64,000 bases of DNA from Sungkyunkwania multivorans (GCF_042675645.1 NZ_JBHTJH010000017.1:62001-126000), one strand, 5' to 3'. Counted from the first letter of the stretch, positions 44,792 through 51,796 are shown. The notes: generated by a model from the letters alone, not told the origin. Program-made: numbers and translations.

Positions 44792-45124
44792 ATGAAAACG
44801 ACCAGAGAACAACAACTATTCCAAACCATTATCAATGAGGCTTGGGGAAATGATGCCTTTAAGCATGCTTTAATAGAGAATCCTGTTGAAGCTATTGAAG
44901 AACTTACTGGCGAAAAGCTTTACATGCCAGAAGGCAAACAATTGATAGTGCGAGACCAAACCGACCCGTCAACTATATATATCAATATCCCCGCGGAGCC
45001 CAATATGGATGATATAGAATTAAATGAAGCGCAATTAGAAGTCATTGCCGGAGGTGGAAAACTTACAGACCCTGTTATTACAGACCCTTCTTCTCGTTTA
45101 GCGATACTATTGAAAAAAAATTGA
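44792..45124 (+). CDS. NHLP-type precursor peptide 2
   Basis: A 110-residue precursor starting 20 bp after precursor 1. The leader is typical: FQTIINEAWGNDAFKHALIE, NPVEAIEELTGEKLY, VRDQTDPSTIYINIP, LNEAQLEVIAGG. The core, from GKLTDPVITDP to LAILLKKN, is 21 residues after GG, has a basic end and no Cys. It lies just before the TPR-cyclase gene, 64 bp away, and may share its transcript. Confidence 0.9.
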   Translation: MKTTREQQLFQTIINEAWGNDAFKHALIENPVEAIEELTGEKLYMPEGKQLIVRDQTDPSTIYINIPAEPNMDDIELNEAQLEVIAGGGKLTDPVITDPSSRLAILLKKN

Positions 45125-45188
45125 TAAAGTAAATAACTTCATCGATAATGCACTAACGTATAGCAAATTGAAAAATGGACCTAATAGC

Positions 45189-47279
45189 ATGCATGAACAG
45201 TATCGCATAGAAAAAGAGAGGTATCTTAAAGTAAGTATGCTTCTCTTTTTTGTTTTGCATGCGGGTATTGCTTTGGGCATGACAAATATAAAAATCATTA
45301 AAACGGTCAATCATTTTTCGCTCAGCATTACCCAAAAAATGGCATCAGCTTCAAAGCCGCAAAAACCTACAGACAAAAAACTAGCTGACAGCCTTTTTGA
45401 CTATGCAAATGCACATATAAAAAAAGGAGATTTCCGTGAAGCGCTAAGTAGCGTTCAGCAAGCATTGAATTTATATACAACACTTGCCGACCACAAAGCT
45501 ATAGGGCATTGTTATAATAAAATAGCGTCTATACATTATTTTCAGGGCAACTATAACACGGCACTTGCCTATTTTGATAAAAGTATATGCTCTTATGACA
45601 AAGAAGATTTTAAAAAAGGCGTGGCTTCGTCAGTAAATAATAAAGGAGCTATTTATTATTATTTGGGGAATTATCCGAAAGCATTACATCAATACAAGAG
45701 CGCCGCTAAATTAAACGAAAATCTAAATGACAAAAAACAGACGGCCGCCACTATTCAAAATATAGGGGGGATATATCTAGAACTAAACGATCATGCCAAT
45801 GCGATGAAGCATTTTCAAATTGCAAAAAAAACATATGAAAGTACTTCAGATAAAAAAGCACTGTCTCAAGTTCTAAATGGGATTGGAGAAATCTATTTGA
45901 GGCAGCAGGAATTTTCTGATGCCTTGGTCCATTTTGAAAAAGCCCTAAGTCTAGCAAAAGAAGTTGGCGATAAACAAAGAATACTAGAACCAACATTTAA
46001 TCTTGGTAAACTCAGCAGTTCCAAAAAAGAGTATAAAAAATCACTCTACTATTACGACCTTTCCTTAAAACTTGCCGAAGAACTGAAAAATTTGCTATAC
46101 CAAAGCCTTTCATTGATAGCGATAGGGTCGGTAAACTATAAAATGGGTAAGAATCGATTGGCAATTAACGATTGTAAAAAAGGATTGAACATAGCCAAAG
46201 AGATCAATACCGTGTCAGTTCAAAAAGATGGATGTAATTGTTTATACGATGTATATAAATCTATACATAATGAAGCTGCCGCTTTGATATATTATGAACA
46301 GGCAATTCAACTTAAAGATAGTTTACGTGCGAAAGAAACAGCTAAGGACGTCCTAAATATGGAGTTCGAAAAACAACTGCTCTTAGATAGTATTGCCCAT
46401 GTCGAAAAGAGACATCAACTAAAAATCGAACATAAGCAGGTGTTACATGAAAAAGAAACGCAGCGAAATATAGGTTTTGGTCTAGGCCTTATCGTATCAA
46501 TACTTGCCATTGGTCTTTTAAGTCGATTAAGTTATGTTAGAAAATCAAAGGCCATATTGCAAATAGAGAAAGATCGGTCCGAACATTTACTCCGTAACAT
46601 TCTTCCTGAAGAGATAGCAGAAGAACTAAAGCAAAAAGGCTATGTTGATGCGCAAGATTTTGATACTGCCTCTATTCTCTTTACAGATTTTAAATCCTTT
46701 ACAGAAACAGCCTCCCGCCTTAGTCCTCAAGAATTAGTGGAAGAAATCAATATTTGTTTTAAGGCATTTGACGCCATTATAGACCATTACGGCATTGAAA
46801 AAATCAAAACTATTGGCGATGCCTATATGGCCGCTGGTGGATTGCCCAAGCCAGACACCAGTTCGGTAAAAAAAACCATTTTGGCAGGTATCGAAATGCA
46901 AGAATTTATTACTAAAAGAAAATCAGAAAATGAATTAGTAGATAAACCAGCTTTTGACATGCGCGTTGGTATTCATGTGGGACCAATAGTGGCTGGTATC
47001 GTTGGGGTGAAGAAGTTTCAATACGATATCTGGGGAGATACCGTAAATATCGCAAGCCGAATGGAAAGCAATGGGGTAATTGGTAAGGTGAATATTAGTG
47101 AAGACGTCTACCAGATAATTAAGAACGAAAAAAATCTTTCTTTTGAATATCGTGGAAAAGGAGCTGTCAAAGGAAAAGGGGCTATGGATATGTATTTTGT
47201 TGATAATAAGGTTAGTGTTCTTAATTTAGAACCATCTAAAATTGCTCAAGCAAAATTCGATGGACCCTGTAAACAATAA
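45189..47279 (+). CDS. TPR-domain transmembrane class III adenylate cyclase
   Basis: About 696 residues from the ATG at 45189 (a TTG 7 codons upstream is also open). An N-terminal hydrophobic segment (about 17-35) is followed by roughly seven TPR repeats, as NALSKAL-type helices (about 65-390), a coiled coil, a membrane segment (IGFGLGLIVSILAIGLLSRL, about 425-445) and a cyclase domain (about 490-690). Metal Asp residues are in FTDFKSF and GDAYMAAGG. The Lys of KTIGD and Asp of YDIWGD are the adenine-selecting pair, and NIASRM supplies Asn and Arg, so it should make cAMP. TPRs probably sense an outside signal. It lies between peptide precursor genes. Confidence 0.9.
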   Translation: MHEQYRIEKERYLKVSMLLFFVLHAGIALGMTNIKIIKTVNHFSLSITQKMASASKPQKPTDKKLADSLFDYANAHIKKGDFREALSSVQQALNLYTTLADHKAIGHCYNKIASIHYFQGNYNTALAYFDKSICSYDKEDFKKGVASSVNNKGAIYYYLGNYPKALHQYKSAAKLNENLNDKKQTAATIQNIGGIYLELNDHANAMKHFQIAKKTYESTSDKKALSQVLNGIGEIYLRQQEFSDALVHFEKALSLAKEVGDKQRILEPTFNLGKLSSSKKEYKKSLYYYDLSLKLAEELKNLLYQSLSLIAIGSVNYKMGKNRLAINDCKKGLNIAKEINTVSVQKDGCNCLYDVYKSIHNEAAALIYYEQAIQLKDSLRAKETAKDVLNMEFEKQLLLDSIAHVEKRHQLKIEHKQVLHEKETQRNIGFGLGLIVSILAIGLLSRLSYVRKSKAILQIEKDRSEHLLRNILPEEIAEELKQKGYVDAQDFDTASILFTDFKSFTETASRLSPQELVEEINICFKAFDAIIDHYGIEKIKTIGDAYMAAGGLPKPDTSSVKKTILAGIEMQEFITKRKSENELVDKPAFDMRVGIHVGPIVAGIVGVKKFQYDIWGDTVNIASRMESNGVIGKVNISEDVYQIIKNEKNLSFEYRGKGAVKGKGAMDMYFVDNKVSVLNLEPSKIAQAKFDGPCKQ

Positions 47280-47377
47280 GGTTCAAAATCCTAAGACAAT
47301 CCCCGAATACTAAATATCTACCATAGGACAAGGACACCAGACCTCTGAGGAGAATTTCAAGAAAATGCCATAGTCTT

Positions 47378-47387
47378 TTTGGTATTT
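47378..47387 (+). promoter_or_regulatory. Degenerate NHLP-type operator before the frameshifted precursor
   Basis: TTTGGTATTT at 47378 matches the TTTGGCATTT element in nine of ten bases, but no TAnTTTTAC-like box lies 29 nt downstream. The site may have decayed together with its gene. Confidence 0.35.
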
Positions 47388-47410
47388 TTTTTTCGACAAT
47401 TCTGGAGCTT

Positions 47411-47703
47411 ATGAAAGACCAAAAATCGTTTAGAGCATATACATTGAGGGCATTTGAAGGTTCGCAATTCAAAAAAAAGAGTTCATCTCAAACCAGATCA
47501 AAGCTAATGAGAAACTAGCAAGAGGAACTTTAGAATTTTCAGAAGCAAAAGAATTGGCAATTATAGATGACGAGGATGAGACAAAAATATATTTCACTCT
47601 ACCAGCAAAAGATGCTATCCGTCAGGATGGAGAATTGAACCAATATCAGTTAGAAAAAGTAGCCGGAGGAATATCCACAATAATAGAATTCACAATAGAA
47701 TGA
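47411..47703 (+). pseudogene. NHLP-type precursor with a frameshift in an A8 run
   Basis: An ATG frame from 47411 (MKDQKSFRAYTLRAFEGSQFK) runs into a homopolymer of eight A at 47471-47478. From GAG at 47479 a second frame continues the NHLP leader: EFISNQIKANEKL, then IDDEDETKIYFTLPAK, LNQYQLEKVAGG and a 10-residue core ISTIIEFTIE, ending at TGA 47703. One added or two missing A residues would join both into a normal precursor. It may be a dead gene, slippage-controlled, or a sequencing error. Confidence 0.7.
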
Positions 47704-47848
47704 TCAGTAGCAATGCGATCAAATCATAGGGCCGAGAAGCATCTAACCAATAATCCTTGTCAGAGGATAGGGATCATACTGCGATAAGGTAAAGTCTCTA
47801 AACAAGAATGTAAGAACCTAGGAGTTATTGCAAGTTTCTCATCAACAT

Positions 47849-47886
47849 TTTGGCATTTCTCTATACTTCATCACGAATATTATTAC
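47849..47886 (+). promoter_or_regulatory. NHLP-locus promoter 2 (TTTGGCATTT, 29 nt, TATTATTAC)
   Basis: TTTGGCATTT starts at 47849, TATTATTAC at 47878; the ATG at 47913 follows 35 nt after the box. A TTGCAAGTTT partial copy lies about 21 nt upstream. Confidence 0.7.
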
Positions 47887-47912
47887 CAAGTAATTACGGA
47901 TCAATCAGAACA

Positions 47913-48152
47913 ATGGACTTATCCAACTATGACCAACAAGACATGGGACAACGAATCGTTAAAGCTGAATTATTAAAGGACCTTGGCACTACCATTGAAA
48001 AATTGACCGGAACAAAAGTTAGATTGCCATATAGAATAGAATTAGTGATACGTGACCGAACTAATGGTGACAAGATATACCTCAATATTCAAGCAAAACC
48101 AGAAATCGATAATCTCAAACTCAGCGAGAAACAGCTAGAAGCCATTACATGA
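47913..48152 (+). CDS. NHLP-type leader ending before the GG site
   Basis: A 79-residue protein from ATG 47913. The second half of an NHLP leader is clear: GTTIEKLTGTKVRLPY, VIRDRTNGDKIYLNIQAKP, LSEKQLEAIT, then a stop precisely where the others continue into A-G-G and the core. The first half is shortened (the NEAWEN segment is missing). A well-kept promoter stands upstream. It may be a decayed precursor, or a coreless leader that occupies or tunes the exporter. Confidence 0.65.
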   Translation: MDLSNYDQQDMGQRIVKAELLKDLGTTIEKLTGTKVRLPYRIELVIRDRTNGDKIYLNIQAKPEIDNLKLSEKQLEAIT

Positions 48153-48259
48153 GAAAAAGTATCGTTGCTATTGCAATAGATGCCATTATTGATTTGATAT
48201 CCCATATCCTCTAACCTCGATAACCTTCTTATAATAAATATGCCTGAAATGGCAGCCTG

Positions 48260-48297
48260 TTTGGCATTTTTATCAATAATCGTACGCCTAGTTTTAC
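48260..48297 (+). promoter_or_regulatory. NHLP-locus promoter 3 (TTTGGCATTT, 29 nt, TAGTTTTAC)
   Basis: TTTGGCATTT starts at 48260 and TAGTTTTAC at 48289; the ATG at 48327 follows 38 nt later. It serves the short GG peptide. Confidence 0.7.
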
Positions 48298-48326
48298 AAC
48301 AACAAATTAATCAAACAAAAAGAATC

Positions 48327-48479
48327 ATGGAATTTACAAATAGCCAAAAATCAACAAGACAAACAATGCGCTATGCATTTGAGAATATGACGCTGACAAA
48401 AAAAGAATCTATAAAAATATATGGAGGTGTCGACGAGGGCGGTTGTATCCCAGACATCATTATTGCAAAGCCTAAATGA
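48327..48479 (+). CDS. Short GG-type peptide precursor with one Cys (50 residues)
   Basis: A 50-residue peptide: MEFTNSQKSTRQTMRYAFEN, then MTLTKKESIKIYGG as leader end, then the core VDEGGCIPDIIIAKPK. The leader is not NHLP but resembles the short GG leaders at 41411 and 41592 (basic, KIYGG or VIYGG before the cut). It is driven by the same promoter type as the NHLP genes, which ties both precursor classes to one control. The start at 48327 is chosen over an upstream in-frame ATG because it fits the promoter-to-start distance of the others. Confidence 0.7.
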   Translation: MEFTNSQKSTRQTMRYAFENMTLTKKESIKIYGGVDEGGCIPDIIIAKPK

Positions 48480-48511
48480 CCAAAAGCTAAAAGATTGTTT
48501 TTATCAGTCTT

Positions 48512-48549
48512 TTTGGCGCTTTTATCCCCCCTATCGAAGATATTTTTAC
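48512..48549 (+). promoter_or_regulatory. NHLP-locus promoter 4 (TTTGGCGCTT, 29 nt, TATTTTTAC)
   Basis: TTTGGCGCTT starts at 48512 and TATTTTTAC at 48541; the ATG at 48582 follows 41 nt later. It heads the run of five NHLP precursors 48582-50412. Confidence 0.72.
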
Positions 48550-48581
48550 TCAACATATCTAAACTATTTCAAATCAAAAAT

Positions 48582-48848
48582 ATGGAACTATCTAAAGAAC
48601 AACAATTGTATCAGACCATCGTCAATGAGGCATGGGAGAACGAAGATTTTAAAGCCGAGCTCTTAAAAGACCCTGCAGCGGCCATCGAAAAACTAACCGG
48701 AGAGCGTCTAAACCTTCCCGAAGGAAAGACCTTGGTGGTGCGCGACCAGACCGATGCCGCTACCGTCTATATCAACATCCCAGCAGAACAAAGGACAGAT
48801 GATGTAGAACTCAACGAGGAACAATTAGAGGCGGTAGCCGGCGGATTA
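48582..48848 (+). repeat. Duplicated NHLP leader DNA, copy A
   Basis: About 265 bases nearly identical to 49304-49570. Most of the leader differs at only a few positions; similarity falls in the last 25 bases before GG and is lost in the core. Confidence 0.88.
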
Positions 48849-48929
48849 CGAATCCCTTTGACCGATTATCCGTTTTTCCCATATCCCAAGTTACCAACAT
48901 TTCCTAAAGGGCCCATGGGAACACTCTAA
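48582..48929 (+). CDS. NHLP-type precursor peptide 3 (Pro-rich core)
   Basis: A 115-residue precursor. Leader: MELSKEQQLYQTIVNEAWEN, then DPAAAIEKLTGERLNLPEG, VVRDQTDAATVYINIP, LNEEQLEAVAGG. The core after GG is 27 residues, dominated by Pro and aromatics (LTDYPFFPYPKLPTFPKGP in its middle), with no Cys. The start at 48582 is chosen over an upstream in-frame ATG at 48495, which lies before the promoter box. Its leader is nearly identical in DNA to that of precursor 5 (49304). Confidence 0.92.
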   Translation: MELSKEQQLYQTIVNEAWENEDFKAELLKDPAAAIEKLTGERLNLPEGKTLVVRDQTDAATVYINIPAEQRTDDVELNEEQLEAVAGGLRIPLTDYPFFPYPKLPTFPKGPMGTL

Positions 48930-48970
48930 CAATAAATAAATTAATTCGTAAAAATCAAAACAAAATTCTT

Positions 48971-49288
48971 ATGGAAACAACTAGAGAACAACAATTATTT
49001 GAAACCATTGTCAACGAGGCATGGGAAAATGAAACCTTCAAGGCTGACCTTATAGAAAACCCTGTTTCAGCCATCGAAAAGTTAACTGGTGAAAAGCTTA
49101 ACATCCCAGAAGGCAAAAAATTGGTAGTAAGAGACCAGACCGATGCCGCTACCGTCTATATCAATATTCCGGCAAAACCCGAGATGGAGGATGTAGAACT
49201 AAATGAAGAGCAATTGGAAGCCGTTGCCGGAGGATGCTATAACGGCCCATCAATTATTGACATATTGAAAGACCTATTCAGAGTATAA
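48971..49288 (+). CDS. NHLP-type precursor peptide 4
   Basis: A 105-residue precursor. Leader: REQQLFETIVNEAWENETFKADL begins it in overlapping segments, then NPVSAIEKLTGEKLNIPEG, VVRDQTDAATVYINIP, LNEEQLEAVAGG. The core is 17 residues, CYNGPSIIDILKDLFRV, the only intact NHLP core with a Cys, placed right after the cut so it would become the N-terminal residue. Same transcript as precursor 3 is likely (41 bp gap). Confidence 0.92.
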   Translation: METTREQQLFETIVNEAWENETFKADLIENPVSAIEKLTGEKLNIPEGKKLVVRDQTDAATVYINIPAKPEMEDVELNEEQLEAVAGGCYNGPSIIDILKDLFRV

Positions 49289-49303
49289 ACCAAATTACAA
49301 ATA

Positions 49304-49570
49304 ATGGAACTATCTAAAGAACAACAATTGTATCAGACCATCGTCAATGAGGCATGGGAGAACGAAGATTTTAAAGCCGAGCTCTTAAAAGACCCTGCAG
49401 CGGCCATCGAAAAACTAACCGGAGAGCGTTTAAACCTTCCCGAAGGAAAGACCTTGGTGGTGCGCGACCAGACCGATGCCGCTACCGTCTATATCAACAT
49501 CCCGGTAGAACAAAGGACAGATGATGTGGAACTCAACGAGGAACAATTAGAAGCCGTTGCTGGGGGATTG
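49304..49570 (+). repeat. Duplicated NHLP leader DNA, copy B
   Basis: Second copy of the leader repeat; see 48582-48848. Confidence 0.88.
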
Positions 49571-49651
49571 CAGATCTTTCCTGTAGGATTACCAATCATT
49601 ATTCCTACACTACCCACCTATCCATTGCCAATCTACAATCCGAAAAGTTAA
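49304..49651 (+). CDS. NHLP-type precursor peptide 5 (Pro-rich core)
   Basis: A 115-residue precursor with a leader almost identical to that of precursor 3, including synonymous positions, but a different core: 27 residues rich in Pro, Ile and Leu (FPVGLPIIIPTLPTYPLPIY in its middle), no Cys, ending NPKS. The two Pro-rich cores share composition but little sequence. This shows leader conservation by recent duplication with a fast-changing core. Confidence 0.92.
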   Translation: MELSKEQQLYQTIVNEAWENEDFKAELLKDPAAAIEKLTGERLNLPEGKTLVVRDQTDAATVYINIPVEQRTDDVELNEEQLEAVAGGLQIFPVGLPIIIPTLPTYPLPIYNPKS

Positions 49652-49679
49652 GAAAAAGTCCAAATTAAAAACAAATAAT

Positions 49680-50042
49680 ATGAAAATCACATCAGAAGAA
49701 TTAAAAGAAGGACAAGAATTATATATGTCAGTTATATCTAAAGCATGGAAAGATAGTGCTTTTAAGAAAACTTTAATTGAGAAACCTGTACAAGCTATTG
49801 AACAATTTTTAGGGAAAAGTATCGATGCCACCGATATGCCACACTTTGTTGTAGAAGACCAAACCGATAGTGCTACTATCTATCTTAACATTCCTAAAAA
49901 GGTTAGTTTAGAAAACTTAGAATTAAGTGAAGAGCAATTAGAACTTATAGCCGGAGGAGATTTTGGAGCCCATGCTGGCGCATTTGCATCTGGAATAGCG
50001 TCAGGAGCTGCTTTTATGGCTATTCTTAAAAAGATATTTTAA
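49680..50042 (+). CDS. NHLP-type precursor peptide 6 (Gly/Ala-rich core)
   Basis: A 120-residue precursor. Leader: LKEGQELYMSVISKAWKDSA, KPVQAIEQFLGKSID, VVEDQTDSATIYLNIP, LSEEQLELIAGG. The core after GG is 27 residues with small residues in GxxxG-like spacing (GAHAGAFASGIASGAA within it) and a basic end ILKKIF. This build resembles membrane-active unmodified bacteriocins. Its leader is more distant from precursors 3-5. Confidence 0.92.
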   Translation: MKITSEELKEGQELYMSVISKAWKDSAFKKTLIEKPVQAIEQFLGKSIDATDMPHFVVEDQTDSATIYLNIPKKVSLENLELSEEQLELIAGGDFGAHAGAFASGIASGAAFMAILKKIF

Positions 50043-50067
50043 AACAAAACTTTAAATTCTTAGAATT

Positions 50068-50412
50068 ATGGGAGTTACAATGCATCAACTTAAAGAGAAC
50101 CAAGATTTCTTGGGCATATTGTATAAAAAAGCATGGGAAGACCCTAGCTTTATTGAAGCGTTAAAACAAAATCCTTTGGATAGTATCAAGGAACACCTTG
50201 GAAGAACACTTCAACTAGATAGCGGAAAGAGCCGTATTGAAGTATCTGACCAAACAGATTCGAATATCGTATATCTAAACATCCCGGCAAAAGTAAATTT
50301 TGACAATCTTGAGTTAACTGAAGAAGAGTTAGAGTTGGTCGCTGGAGGATGGGTAAGTCTCGCCGCAGCATTCGCAGCTGGATTTGTTGTAGGTATGATC
50401 GCAGAGTATTAG
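50068..50412 (+). CDS. NHLP-type precursor peptide 7 (Ala-rich hydrophobic core)
   Basis: A 114-residue precursor. Leader: NQDFLGILYKKAWEDPSF, NPLDSIKEHLGRTLQLD, VSDQTDSNIVYLNIPAK, LTEEELELVAGG. The core is 20 residues, WVSLAAAFAAGFVVGMIAEY, strongly hydrophobic with AxxxA/GxxxG spacing, like a transmembrane helix. Together with precursor 6 it could form a two-peptide pore-forming bacteriocin (inference from build and adjacency). A terminator follows. Confidence 0.92.
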   Translation: MGVTMHQLKENQDFLGILYKKAWEDPSFIEALKQNPLDSIKEHLGRTLQLDSGKSRIEVSDQTDSNIVYLNIPAKVNFDNLELTEEELELVAGGWVSLAAAFAAGFVVGMIAEY

Positions 50413-50468
50413 AAGAACCAGGACTGATACAAAGGGTCTGGTCATTAATTTCGACTCGGACTTAACAT

Positions 50469-50499
50469 AAAGGTTGAACCACCAGTGGGTTCAATCTTT
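50469..50499 (+). terminator. Intrinsic terminator after the NHLP precursor run
   Basis: AAAGGTTGAACC / GGTTCAATCTTT, a 12-bp stem with one G-T pair and a 7-base loop, followed by TTG and TTTT. Confidence 0.88.
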
Positions 50500-50682
50500 T
50501 TGTTTTATGATAAGTGTCCCGTATGTACATAATAACTTTCTCTAGGCTGGCAATATACTTTACAGGTTTAAAAAAGTACCAGTAAGTATATATCTTCTCA
50601 CAACAATTCATAAATCCCTCCAATCCCTTACTACTTTGCAAGCTTTCTGCAACCTACGACCCTATCTTGGTTTGTAATTAGG

Positions 50683-50741
50683 ATTGGCAGTTTTTACACC
50701 TTCATTGGCAGTTCTATACTAGTTGTGCAGGCTAGTTTTAC
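50683..50741 (+). promoter_or_regulatory. NHLP-locus promoter 5 with 21-bp direct repeat, before AraC
   Basis: ATTGGCAGTT occurs at 50683 and again at 50704 (21 bp apart). From the second copy, TAGTTTTAC starts 29 nt later at 50733; the ATG at 50781 follows after 48 nt. A 21-bp tandem repeat is the usual layout of AraC-family sites. Confidence 0.75.
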
Positions 50742-50780
50742 AGTGATAAGAGACCAAAACAAAAACCGATATCGTTATCC

Positions 50781-51407
50781 ATGAATACGCAAACCAACAT
50801 CATAGACTGGAATTCTCCAGATTTCTTGTTGGAGCTGGCCAACGGTATCAAAAATCCACTCGATACCATCATTGCTGCCAATGGCAACACCTCCAACGAG
50901 CAAACTGCACAAATAACTTTGGAAAATAGCAAGAAGATAGCAGCACTGGTCGAGGAGGTCATAAAAAAGGCCGCTGAAAAAGCCACCAAACCAAAACAGC
51001 CTGTAATCTTTGAGCTTTACAGAAAAAATCCGCAGATACAAGCCATGTGCAATGGAGCCATTGACCCAAAAAAGATCTCAAAAACAGATATCGAATGGTT
51101 GGTAAATGTAGAGGATATCGTCTTTAATGAAACCCAGCCAAATCAACTAAGTCTATTTGCTTTGGCATTTGAGGTGTCCGTAAGTGAGCGACAATTGCAT
51201 AGAAACATCAAAAAGTTTTTATCTCTAACACCCAATAAGTACATTCGCATCCTTAAGCTTTACAAAGCAAGGAAACTTATAGAAGACTACACATACCGCA
51301 CCATTTCTGAAGTAGCCTATGCCGTAGGCTTTAGTGATGCCCATTATTTCTCTAACCTCTTCTATAAGCAATATGGCAGCATGCCAAAAGACCTTCTTCC
51401 TGTATAG
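50781..51407 (+). CDS. AraC-family transcriptional regulator
   Basis: A 208-residue cytosolic regulator. The N-terminal half (about 1-90) is Ala/Lys-rich and helical (NGIKNPLDTIIAANG, reminiscent of a dimerisation helix of histidine kinases). The C-terminal 110 residues are the double HTH of AraC: LALAFEVSVSERQLHRNIKK and RTISEVAYAVGFSDAHYFSN. Its promoter has two TTGGCAGTT-type half sites, and the same element precedes the peptide genes, so it is the best candidate to bind the shared operator and regulate itself. No sugar-binding cupin domain. Confidence 0.88.
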   Translation: MNTQTNIIDWNSPDFLLELANGIKNPLDTIIAANGNTSNEQTAQITLENSKKIAALVEEVIKKAAEKATKPKQPVIFELYRKNPQIQAMCNGAIDPKKISKTDIEWLVNVEDIVFNETQPNQLSLFALAFEVSVSERQLHRNIKKFLSLTPNKYIRILKLYKARKLIEDYTYRTISEVAYAVGFSDAHYFSNLFYKQYGSMPKDLLPV

Positions 51408-51429
51408 AAGTTTTCAATACATCAGACTT

Positions 51430-51467
51430 TTTGGCATTTGCATCATTCCATGCAAAAGTATTTTTGT
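51430..51467 (+). promoter_or_regulatory. NHLP-locus promoter 6 (TTTGGCATTT, 29 nt, TATTTTTGT)
   Basis: TTTGGCATTT starts at 51430 and TATTTTTGT at 51459; the TTG at 51491 follows 32 nt later. Confidence 0.72.
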
Positions 51468-51490
51468 CTTATAGATAATACACCAATCCC

Positions 51491-51718
51491 TTGAAATTAA
51501 CAAGACAACAACGCCAAGCACAACACATTATCTCGCATTTGATAAAAAACTGCTGGGAAAATCCCAGATTCAAAAAGAAATTGATCGAGAACCCCATAAA
51601 GACCATCGAAAAGGTGACCGGGAAACCGAGTCATTTCCCAAAAGGGATGCGAATAAAGGTAGAAGACCAATCTAATTCCAATATCATTTTTTTCAACCTT
51701 CCTACAAAGCCTCACTAG
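51491..51718 (+). CDS. NHLP-type leader without GG site or core
   Basis: A 75-residue protein with a TTG start. It has the NHLP leader plan (HLIKNCWENPRFKKKLIE, NPIKTIEKVTGKPSHFPKG, KVEDQSNSNIIFFNLPTKP) but stops before the LNEEQLEAVAGG segment. It is strongly basic, unlike the acidic leaders of the true precursors. With a well-kept promoter it may still be expressed. It could be a truncated precursor or a free leader-like protein with a regulatory or chaperone role. Confidence 0.65.
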   Translation: MKLTRQQRQAQHIISHLIKNCWENPRFKKKLIENPIKTIEKVTGKPSHFPKGMRIKVEDQSNSNIIFFNLPTKPH

Positions 51719-51737
51719 ATATTCATCATACACCCCT

Positions 51738-51796
51738 CTGGTCAGTTTTCACCGCTTTCTTGTCATTTTTAGGTTTCATCCCTTAACTAGTTTTGA
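51738..51796 (+). promoter_or_regulatory. NHLP-locus promoter 7 with 21-bp direct repeat, before the export operon
   Basis: CTGGTCAGTT at 51738 and CTTGTCATTT at 51759 are 21 bp apart. TAGTTTTGA starts at 51788, 29 nt after the second; its TAGTTTTG is a perfect -7 match. The ATG at 51842 follows after 54 nt. This links the export operon to the same control as the precursors. Confidence 0.72.

Larger units (their letters stand above)
50413..50780 (+). other. Intergenic region before the AraC-type regulator
   Basis: No gene seen. It contains the terminator at 50469, and from 50683 the direct repeat and promoter of the AraC-type regulator gene. Confidence 0.6.

Noticed and set aside
47850..48929. 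Longer forms of three peptide precursors starting at 47850, 48240 and 48495
   Set aside because: The extra residues include the promoter elements or their immediate surroundings; the later ATG codons fit the promoter-to-start distance and sister leader starts.
48582..49570. Repeated DNA considered as a CRISPR-like or insertion element
   Set aside because: The repeats are NHLP leader coding sequence; there are no regular spacers, terminal repeats or transposase.
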